Under the pieces are notes generated by a model that saw only the letters and a program-made list of their open reading frames with translations, was not told where the DNA came from and ran no database searches. From contig PEAC01000024.1 in NCBI GenBank assembly GCA_002753305.1, forward strand, positions 1 through 33,255: a stretch of 33,255 nt of DNA, in the 5' to 3' direction. Below are positions 1 through 6,086 of this stretch, one piece after another (the first letter of the stretch is position 1; the number at the start of each line of letters is the position of its first letter). Origin of the DNA: Nitrospirae bacterium MYbin6. Lineage in GTDB: Bacteria; Nitrospirota; Thermodesulfovibrionia; Thermodesulfovibrionales; Magnetobacteriaceae. Position numbers and translations under genes: made by a program.

Positions 1-2
1 TA

Positions 3-1109
3 ACGAAGATAGGGAGGGAGTTGGAAGAGGATATTACAATAAAGAAAGTAGAGGAGCGGTTATCGAACCAGTTAGGGCGTAAAGGGTTGTGTGAAAAGGT
101 ACAGGATAACCTATTGGAGTTGGCCTCTGGCCATATAGGCAGAGATACACTGTTGATTTTGGATTTAAGCGATATAAGGAAGAAGTATGCCGAGAAAATG
201 GAATATCTTACGGTGGTCAGAGATGGCAGTGAAAATGAGTTAGGGAATGGTTATTCGATTTGTGAGGTAGTGGCAGCGGAAATCGATGGAGATAAGATGG
301 TCCCCTTGGTAAACTATCTGTATTCGACGATAGCGCCCGGGTTTTTAAGTGAGAATCGAGAAATACTCGACGTGATAGAAACGGTATCTGGGAAGATAGG
401 CGAAAAAGGGATATGGGTAATGGATAGGGGCGGAGACAGAAAGCACTTGTTTGTGCCGCTGTTAGAAAGCGGTCATCGTTTTTTAGTGCGTATGGTAGGA
501 AGTCGCAATCTTGTGTATGGCAGAAATACCGTGCTTGCAAATGAAATAGCCAAAACCTGTCCATGCCCTTATGCAGAAACTATAGTAAAGATAGATGATG
601 GCAATAGAAAAGTATATCATCTGGAGTTTGGCTTTAGAGTTGTAAGCTTGCCGGACAGACCTGAGCAATTAGGAATGGTGGTTATAAGGGGTTTTGGAAA
701 GGAACCAATGATGCTGTTAACCACAGAGCCGGTTATGAAAAACCGAAAGGTGCTATGGCGTCTTGTGAGGGCATACATGCGCCGGTGGGCCATTGAGGAG
801 ACTATTCGATTTATTAAGCAGAGCTACGACTTGGAAGATGTTCGGGTGCTTGGCTACAGAAGCCTTCAAAATCTGATGCAATTGGTACTGACCGCCGCTT
901 ACTTTGCCTCTGTAGTGCTGGATATGAAGGTGAAACTCCGTGTAATGGCAGGACATATCCTGAATGCCGCTAAGCGTGTATTTGGAATACCCGACTTCCA
1001 CTATTACGCTATCGCTGATGGTTTAACAAATATCTTTAAGCGCCATCCAGGCAGGATTGTTATTACCGCTCCAGACAGGGCAAACCAACTACCCCTCTTC
1101 CCCGACTAA
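3..1109 (+). CDS. IS4-type DDE transposase, 5' end outside window
   Basis: The frame is open from the left edge to a TAA at 1107-1109, so the true start is probably outside the window; the first possible internal start is a TTG at 21. The protein would cut and rejoin the ends of an insertion sequence. Three acidic regions fit an RNase-H-like DDE fold: LDLSD near residue 48 (counted from the TTG), WVMDRGGD near 134, and the C-terminal YMRRWAIEETIRFIK near 252. The last fits the IS4-family Y-(2)-R-(3)-E-(6)-K signature exactly. The remaining length is nearly full for the family and no frameshift is visible, so it may be functional. I cannot define the terminal inverted repeats because only one side is present. 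The family call is firm; the subgroup is not. Confidence 0.85.
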   Translation, partial: TKIGRELEEDITIKKVEERLSNQLGRKGLCEKVQDNLLELASGHIGRDTLLILDLSDIRKKYAEKMEYLTVVRDGSENELGNGYSICEVVAAEIDGDKMVPLVNYLYSTIAPGFLSENREILDVIETVSGKIGEKGIWVMDRGGDRKHLFVPLLESGHRFLVRMVGSRNLVYGRNTVLANEIAKTCPCPYAETIVKIDDGNRKVYHLEFGFRVVSLPDRPEQLGMVVIRGFGKEPMMLLTTEPVMKNRKVLWRLVRAYMRRWAIEETIRFIKQSYDLEDVRVLGYRSLQNLMQLVLTAAYFASVVLDMKVKLRVMAGHILNAAKRVFGIPDFHYYAIADGLTNIFKRHPGRIVITAPDRANQLPLFPD

Positions 1110-1160
1110 CCGCCACTGAATTTTTCGGGGGAACTCCTGACGAATGTAAATATTGACTCA

Positions 1161-1171
1161 GGCCGGCCACT
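1161..1171. repeat. GGCCGGCCACT element shared with 11809-11819
   Basis: The 11-mer GGCCGGCCACT lies 52 bp downstream of the transposase stop, preceded by CTCA. It recurs at 11809-11819 preceded by TCAG. Read on the minus strand, both copies have the form ATTTA(AA)GTGGCCGGCC(C)TGA, with small indels. They may be remnants of the same insertion-sequence end. Two short copies are weak evidence. Confidence 0.3.
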
Positions 1172-1242
1172 AAATGTATGATTATACCATTCGGTGCCAA
1201 TATGCCATGATTATATTGATTATACGTTAAGAAAAAGTCTGA

Positions 1243-3396
1243 ATGGCTAAACAAAACAAACAGCAATATAAGAGGACAAAACTGATTGACGACATAAAGT
1301 CGATTCATGGCTACATGGTTTCATCGCTCGTCTTTAACGCTGCCATCCATGTCAAGACCCAGGAAGGGTTGACATACTTAAAGGACTCCACCATCAGCGA
1401 AATCCACTATGACAAGAAGTACTTGATGGTCAAACACGCGGGGGACAACGGCTTTCCTCAGCAGAGTGAGGCCGAGTGCATGTTTCTCCTTGATAGCTAT
1501 TATGTAAGTTTTGAAACAGTACAGATTGCCTGCACTGAGGGTAAAGAGCAATATACTAAACTGATGTTCCCTCGTAAAATCGCCGTCGGCTATGACAGAG
1601 AGCTTCACCGCGTGGAGCCTTCCGATGAAAACCCCATTATACTTGAGTGTTACACGGAGGGACTTGGCCTGTTAACCGGCCTTGGTATTAACGACATCAG
1701 CCTTGGTGGCATTGGGATTAAAATAAACAAGGCCGCAGCTCCAATCGCCCCACAGATAACCATAGGGATGTACATCGACGCAATCGACATATATTTCCCT
1801 GACGGCGGCGTTCATACGTTTTGCGGCAGGGTAAGAAATATTCACGGGATGAACTTTGGCGTGAAATTCACAAACTTCGACTCACTTGACTATAAAGTGC
1901 TCTCGCGCTATCTGCTGCAAAGAAAAGGCGAGATAATCGGAAAGGCCAAACTCGAATCAATCGAGACTCCGCTGCCCAAAAAAGTACCCGCAAAGGCCCC
2001 CGTGGAGGTAAAACCTCAACAGGCTGCCGTTAAAGAGATTAAAAAGCCCCCGCCCGTTGAGCACGAACCAGACAAAGACGCACAACTCATCGGGGACGAT
2101 ACGCCCTTTCATCTCATGGATTTAATTGAGATGAAACTGTCAACCTTGTTCAGGACCTTAGGCAATGAAACCAAGTATCTGGAGATGTGCAATGAAAAGA
2201 CATTTCAGCCTAAAGTCGAGTTCATAGCCAAGGCGATAAGAAAACTCTGCGCCGACGATGAAGACGCCGCTCTGGGGTCAATCCTGTTAAACCAAAGCAC
2301 TCTCTATTCAATAAGACATCCAATACATACCGCGATAATTTGCGAAGTCATGGGAAAGTTCTTCGATTGGGACTCGGCACGAATACTGCCACTGCTTTCA
2401 GCCGCACTGACAATGAACATATCTATTATCGGGTTGCAGGAGCGCCTGTATGCGAAAGAACCGCCACTGTCGAAAGAACAGGTCTCAGAGATACGCCGCC
2501 ACCCCGCAGACGGCGTAAACCAACTTCGAACCCTTGGAGTAACAAACGGTGATTGGCTGGATATCGTAGTTAAACATCACGAATTAATCGACGGCAGCGG
2601 TTACCCTTCGGGCATCGATACACTGAAGCCTGAGATCAGGATACTTTCTATGGCGGATGTATTTGCCACAAGGCTTTCATGCCGCTCTTACCGCCCCCCT
2701 TTGATGCCCGATGCCGCCGTTAAGATGATTGTCAAGGACATTGAGGCCGGTATTGATACTGAGCTTAACATGGCATTTGTGAAAAACCTCGGCATGTTTG
2801 TCCCCGGTACATATGTACGGCTTAAAAACAAGGAGTTTGGGGTAGTCACCCATAGGGGCGCAAAGGTCTACAGGCCCATCGTAGGCACGGTCATTGGCTC
2901 TGACGGGTTTCCGCTTACGCTCCCTGGTAAGCGCGATACGGCCCATGAAGACTTTCATATCGTCGAGGTAATTCCACCTGAGAAATTTAACATAACCGTC
3001 AACAGATACCAGTTGTGGGGCTATCAGTTGTCAAGCAAGGCCAAGTCTGCTCGAAGAAAGTGTACCAGAGTCCAAACTAATATTGAGGCCAGGCTCCTTG
3101 ATACCGAGCAGATGAAGACCGCAGAGGCCGTCATCACAGACCTGAGTGAAGGCGGCTGCCAGTTCAGGGTGCTGAAGAAGGCCGCCGTCGAGCTTACCCT
3201 CAACAGACGTTACTCGGCTTCGTTTCTCCTGTCAGGTAAAAACTTTGGATACATCCACTGTGTTATCAAAACCCGGAAAGAACAATTAGAGCACTCTTAC
3301 TACGGGGCGGCGTTTGTAGACCAAAGCGAAAAGTGGGTAGAAGCCCTCAAGTCTTATATCGAAACGCACTGCAACAGCACGGACAGCCCTTCTTAG
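1243..3396 (+). CDS. PilZ - degenerate HD-GYP - PilZ protein (putative c-di-GMP effector)
   Basis: A 717-residue cytoplasmic protein without signal peptide or membrane segment. Residues about 10-105 resemble the YcgR-type N-terminal barrel. Residues about 110-225 form a first PilZ-like domain with DISLGG at 151-156 but no clear RxxxR arm. A linker rich in Pro and Lys follows (about 235-275). An HD-GYP-like domain spans about 285-520: His of HPIHTAI is kept and HHE-DGSGYP is kept at 445-455, but the metal-binding HD is replaced by Met391-Asn392 and the later YDA by FAT. The C-terminal PilZ domain (about 600-715) has an intact RKCTR at 605-609 and DLSEGG at 633-638. I infer a c-di-GMP-binding receptor whose phosphodiesterase domain is probably inactive. 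The ATG start follows a purine stretch (AAGAAAAAG). The gene meets the DUF58 gene tail-to-tail with overlapping stops. Confidence 0.8.
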   Translation: MAKQNKQQYKRTKLIDDIKSIHGYMVSSLVFNAAIHVKTQEGLTYLKDSTISEIHYDKKYLMVKHAGDNGFPQQSEAECMFLLDSYYVSFETVQIACTEGKEQYTKLMFPRKIAVGYDRELHRVEPSDENPIILECYTEGLGLLTGLGINDISLGGIGIKINKAAAPIAPQITIGMYIDAIDIYFPDGGVHTFCGRVRNIHGMNFGVKFTNFDSLDYKVLSRYLLQRKGEIIGKAKLESIETPLPKKVPAKAPVEVKPQQAAVKEIKKPPPVEHEPDKDAQLIGDDTPFHLMDLIEMKLSTLFRTLGNETKYLEMCNEKTFQPKVEFIAKAIRKLCADDEDAALGSILLNQSTLYSIRHPIHTAIICEVMGKFFDWDSARILPLLSAALTMNISIIGLQERLYAKEPPLSKEQVSEIRRHPADGVNQLRTLGVTNGDWLDIVVKHHELIDGSGYPSGIDTLKPEIRILSMADVFATRLSCRSYRPPLMPDAAVKMIVKDIEAGIDTELNMAFVKNLGMFVPGTYVRLKNKEFGVVTHRGAKVYRPIVGTVIGSDGFPLTLPGKRDTAHEDFHIVEVIPPEKFNITVNRYQLWGYQLSSKAKSARRKCTRVQTNIEARLLDTEQMKTAEAVITDLSEGGCQFRVLKKAAVELTLNRRYSASFLLSGKNFGYIHCVIKTRKEQLEHSYYGAAFVDQSEKWVEALKSYIETHCNSTDSPS

Positions 3397-4268
3397 CCGT
3401 CTGCGGGCAGGACTGCCAAGGCGTTTAAGAGGGCAGACCTTCGTGCGCGTGAGGTATCGGGCCTGAACACCGTATCGTTTAATTTAAGCCCCACGGGGAT
3501 ATTTCTTTTTGACAGGGCCAGGATTGTATATGTTACGCAGGAGATTCGCTGCTCTCTGTCGGCAATGCCGGTCTTGTCGAAGTCTATCAGCACAGGGTCG
3601 AAGGCCAGTGAGGAAAGCTCTTTGGTCTTTAGCTTGCCAGACCTTGCCGTTGCCTTCCAGCTAATGTATTTTAATGGGTCGCCGTGAATGTAGTTTCTTA
3701 TGGAGACTATATCTGAGTCAAAGCCGGAGTTGCCGGAGGGTTTTTCACCTCCCGATTTTGTATCCCACTCGTTCGTCCCGGTGAGGCTGCATTTTTTTGG
3801 TTCGGGAAATACGACAAACTCCCCGGAATCACTTACCGGTGTGCATCTCATAAAGAAATTAAAGGGAAACACCGAGCAGACGTAAATATCGCTGACTGGA
3901 TGTGCTCCACGGGCGGGAAATGTGAATGGGATATATTTATATTGTGATGTCTTTGGGTCAATAAACGGGAAAATGGTCTCCGCCCCGGCCGCGGATACCT
4001 TAAGCAGAAAGCCCGGCAGAAAGCCCCGCTTATTAGTAAGCGTAATTTTCATCAGGAACTCGACCCCGGCAAAGACCTCGGCTGGTGATTCAACTGAGAC
4101 CTCGATTTTGTGGAGGTTGCGCTTGCCAAATATGCCCGATACGCCCATAAAGCCAAGCATCGCGGCCGCAATAAGATAAATAAGGTTGTTGCCAGTATTA
4201 GCGGCCGAAAACCCAAGAAATATGGACAGTGCTATGTATATCCAGCCGGCCTTGTTTATTCTGATTAT
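3393..4268 (-). CDS. DUF58 family protein, probable non-AUG (ATA) start
   Basis: DUF58 proteins usually sit beside MoxR ATPases, as here, and are thought to belong to MoxR-linked complex-assembly systems at the membrane. The diagnostic C-terminal stretch is present: RNYIHGDPLKYISWKATARSGKL, in which the Y-x(2)-GD-x(4)-I-WK-x-AR core is intact. The first ATG is at 4160 and would give 255 residues. The reading frame stays open upstream and encodes the family's N-terminal membrane helix, with GFSAANTGNNLIYL directly before that ATG. There is no ATG, GTG or TTG in the extension. The only candidates are ATA at 4266-4268, which overlaps the moxR stop as ATAA, a neighbouring ATC, or an internal CTG at 4227-4229. 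I chose the ATA because it restores the family length (291 residues) and gives translational coupling. Without it the first transmembrane segment is lost. Confidence 0.8.
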   Translation of the reverse strand: MIRINKAGWIYIALSIFLGFSAANTGNNLIYLIAAAMLGFMGVSGIFGKRNLHKIEVSVESPAEVFAGVEFLMKITLTNKRGFLPGFLLKVSAAGAETIFPFIDPKTSQYKYIPFTFPARGAHPVSDIYVCSVFPFNFFMRCTPVSDSGEFVVFPEPKKCSLTGTNEWDTKSGGEKPSGNSGFDSDIVSIRNYIHGDPLKYISWKATARSGKLKTKELSSLAFDPVLIDFDKTGIADREQRISCVTYTILALSKRNIPVGLKLNDTVFRPDTSRARRSALLNALAVLPADG

Positions 4269-5215
4269 GCCGGGGTAGGGAGTTCTTCGATTATGGATCT
4301 TACGATCTCCTTCTTTGCATTCGTATCGATGTCTTCCTTAAACAATACGCGATGGGAGATGGTGTAGGGGGCGAGGGACTTGATGTCTTCCGGGATGACA
4401 AAATCGCGCCCACAGAAGTAGGCGTGAGTCTTTGCGGTATTGGTAATGGCCAGCGCCCCGCGCGTTGAAAGCCCCGCGTGCATGTGTTTATGTGTCCGGG
4501 TCTTCTCTATAAGGGCCATTGTGTAGTCGAGAATCTTCTCCGATACGAAGATATTATCTTTGATATGGTTTTGTATGCCGACAGATTCGTCCTTGTGCAT
4601 AATTGGCTCTATGGAGTAGAGTTCCTCGCGCCTGCTGCCTCCTCTGAGGATTTGCATCTCGGCCTCTTTGGGTGGATAGCCCAGGCCGATTTTCAGCATG
4701 AACCTGTCAAGCTGCGACTCGGGCAGCGGAAATGTGCCGTACTGCTCAACGGGATTTTGCGTTGCAAGGACAAAGAAGGGTTTTGTGAGCCTATATGTCT
4801 GTTCCTCAATTGTGACCTGCTTTTCACCCATGGCCTCAAGCAGCGCGCTCTGGGTCTTTGGCGTGGCCCTGTTTATTTCATCGACGAGGACGATGTTACT
4901 GAAGATCGGGCCTTTGTGAAACTCGAACTCCCCCTTGTTTTTATTGTAAATGGAGAGGCCGGTGATGTCCGATGGCAGGAGGTCGCTCGTGCACTGGATA
5001 CGTCCGAAATCCAGGCCAAGCACCCTGGCAATGCCAATGGCAAGGGTCGTCTTGCCGAGGCCTGGCACATCTTCTATTAACAGATGCCCGCGTGAGAAGA
5101 AGGCTATCAGCGACAACTTTATGGCGTTGTCTTTGCCATGCAGAAACGGCGCGAGGCTATTGATTATCTTCAGTATTAACTCGTTTTTTATTTCCATTTT
5201 CATAAAAGCACTCAC
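4265..5215 (-). CDS. MoxR family AAA+ ATPase
   Basis: A 316-residue AAA+ ATPase of the MoxR branch, which acts as a chaperone-like motor in assembling or activating partner complexes. Visible motifs: Walker A PGLGKT at 51-56, Walker B IVLVDE at 108-113 with the MoxR-typical INRA after it, sensor-1 ATQNP at 151-155, and the arginine-finger region QLDRFM at 168-173. Length is normal for the family. The GTG at 5213-5215 is preferred as start because GAGG lies 8 nt upstream; ATGs at 5203 and 5197 are alternatives. The DUF58 gene follows, overlapping by 4 nt under the assigned start. The usual third members of this locus (transglutaminase-like or VWA proteins) are absent. Confidence 0.93.
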   Translation of the reverse strand: MSAFMKMEIKNELILKIINSLAPFLHGKDNAIKLSLIAFFSRGHLLIEDVPGLGKTTLAIGIARVLGLDFGRIQCTSDLLPSDITGLSIYNKNKGEFEFHKGPIFSNIVLVDEINRATPKTQSALLEAMGEKQVTIEEQTYRLTKPFFVLATQNPVEQYGTFPLPESQLDRFMLKIGLGYPPKEAEMQILRGGSRREELYSIEPIMHKDESVGIQNHIKDNIFVSEKILDYTMALIEKTRTHKHMHAGLSTRGALAITNTAKTHAYFCGRDFVIPEDIKSLAPYTISHRVLFKEDIDTNAKKEIVRSIIEELPTPA

Positions 5216-5304
5216 ACACCACGCCTCAAAGCTGCGTCAATAATAACATGTACGGCCAAATATGTCAAATGTCATAAAGGGGACAGATTTATTTAATTGT
5301 TTGG

Positions 5305-5334
5305 TTGTAGATTATTTTATATTTAGGGTACAAT
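5305..5334 (+). promoter_or_regulatory. Sigma-70-type promoter placed for a leaderless mRNA
   Basis: TTGTAG at 5305-5310 and TACAAT at 5329-5334 are separated by 18 bp. Only 6 bp lie between the -10 hexamer and the ATG at 5341, so transcription would begin at or next to the start codon. No Shine-Dalgarno sequence precedes the ATG, which agrees with a leaderless transcript. Confidence 0.45.
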
Positions 5335-5340
5335 AGTAAT

Positions 5341-5742
5341 ATGAGTGTGATAACGATACCGAGGGTGTTAAGAGAAAAACTGGGAGAAGAGGCTGCTGAG
5401 GCTTTAGTTGATGTATTTAATAAGGTTGAACCTGCTCCCGCAAAAATTAAAGCTGAGCTCTCGAAAGAACTGGCTACAAAAGCAGATTTATCGCTTGAAA
5501 TAGGTAAAGTCAATGAGCGTATCACCCTTGAGATAGGTAAAGTCAATGAGCGTATCACCCTTGAAATAGGTAAAGTCAATGAGCGTATCACAGAGGAAAG
5601 TGGCAAGCTGCGAGTTGATATAGAGAAAGTACGTTCTGAGGTAGAAAAATCCAGCAAAGAAAATATCAAGTGGATGTTCCTTTTCTGGATAGGCCAAATA
5701 GCCGTCATGTTTGCGATTATTAAATTTTTGTTAGTTAAGTAG
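5341..5742 (+). CDS. Small coiled-coil protein with C-terminal membrane anchor (LA_3696 / DUF1640-like)
   Basis: A 133-residue protein. Residues 1-50 are an amphipathic start (MSVITIPRVLREKLGEEAA). Residues 52-84 are three perfect copies of LEIGKVNERIT, followed by a charged helix to about 112. A single hydrophobic segment (MFLFWIGQIAVMFAIIKFLLV, about 112-132) ends the protein. The arrangement of short helical repeats before a C-terminal membrane anchor matches small proteins often annotated LA_3696 or DUF1640-like, which have no settled function. Eleven-residue repeats fit a hendecad coiled coil and probable oligomerisation. The gene stands alone. AAAGGGGACA-type sequences lie on both sides (about 5275-5284 and 5757-5766); these are sometimes seen beside REP-associated transposase elements. 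Confidence 0.65.
   Translation: MSVITIPRVLREKLGEEAAEALVDVFNKVEPAPAKIKAELSKELATKADLSLEIGKVNERITLEIGKVNERITLEIGKVNERITEESGKLRVDIEKVRSEVEKSSKENIKWMFLFWIGQIAVMFAIIKFLLVK
5494..5592 (+). repeat. Three tandem 33-bp units inside the coiled-coil gene
   Basis: Units at 5494-5526, 5527-5559 and 5560-5592 differ only by single bases: GAA/GAG in the second codon and the final C/A. They encode three identical 11-residue repeats. Near-identity at the DNA level suggests recent expansion by slippage or unequal recombination, so copy number is expected to vary between strains. Confidence 0.9.
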
Positions 5743-5933
5743 CCCATTGGGGCGGAAAAGGGGACATGCTACAAATGGACCAGGCCCCATGGTTGCCTCT
5801 GCGTTGATTATCTCCGTTAGATCGAAATCTCATTCAAGTATAAGTGTTTCCATAATGATGTTCTACCCTCAGGCATACTGATTTGTCTGCGCAATATGCG
5901 GGGTATAATTATTCTGGCTGATTACGTTGGAAG

Positions 5934-5970
5934 ACAGGCCATATTATTGACCGGACAGGCATATTTATTG
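5934..5970 (+). repeat. Imperfect direct repeats, 21-bp period, upstream of the propeller gene
   Basis: ACAGGCCATATTATTG at 5934-5949 and ACAGGCATATTTATTG at 5955-5970 are spaced 21 bp start to start, about two helical turns. Their place just upstream of the palindrome and -10 box fits a pair of activator sites on one face of the DNA. The binding role is inference. Confidence 0.4.
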
Positions 5971-5971
5971 T

Positions 5972-5991
5972 AATTTACACATGTGTAAATT
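5972..5991. promoter_or_regulatory. Perfect 20-bp palindrome, candidate operator
   Basis: AATTTACACATGTGTAAATT is its own reverse complement over all 20 bases. It covers the position where a -35 box would sit relative to the -10 at 6004-6009. A dimeric regulator bound here would either replace the missing -35 contact or block RNA polymerase. The regulator family is unknown. Confidence 0.5.
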
Positions 5992-6000
5992 GATCTGTGC

Positions 6001-6009
6001 TGTTATAAT
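6001..6009 (+). promoter_or_regulatory. Extended -10 promoter for the propeller gene
   Basis: TG at 6001-6002, one base, then TATAAT at 6004-6009 give a consensus extended -10 element. No good -35 hexamer is found 16-18 bp upstream; the palindrome occupies that place. The predicted start near 6016 gives a leader of about 70 nt. Confidence 0.5.
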
Positions 6010-6059
6010 TTAAGTATAAGTTCGCTGTGAACGATATTATAAGTAAACAAGGAGGGCAG

Positions 6060-6086
6060 GTGCCACAGGATAGGGGGGTGTACTGA
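6060..6086 (+). CDS. Possible eight-codon leader peptide overlapping the next start (TGATG)
   Basis: A GTG at 6060, preceded by AGGAGG at 6050-6055, opens a frame of eight codons (V/M-P-Q-D-R-G-V-Y) ending in TGA at 6084-6086. The A of that stop is the A of the ATG of the large gene. This gives stop-start coupling. It may be chance, because a G-rich stretch (6073-6078) is also a plausible SD for the main ATG. Confidence 0.25.
   Translation: MPQDRGVY

Larger units (their letters stand above)
5743..6085. other. 343-bp intergenic region without a convincing gene
   Basis: No supported coding sequence. From left to right it holds an AAAAGGGGACA motif (about 5757), AT-rich sequence with TATAAT-like boxes near 5903, a pair of direct repeats, a 20-bp palindrome, an extended -10 box and a short SD-preceded reading frame. 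The last four are listed separately. A minus-strand frame over about 5750-5855 is broken by a stop after seven codons and I do not count it as a gene. Confidence 0.6.

Noticed and set aside
4478..5080. 200-codon plus-strand frame opposite moxR
   Set aside because: It is antisense to a clear AAA+ gene with all motifs, has no SD and no family resemblance.
5750..5855. Minus-strand small gene METLILE...DFDLTEIINAEATMGPGPF
   Set aside because: An in-frame TGA follows the seventh codon; without comparison it cannot be told from chance. At most a remnant.
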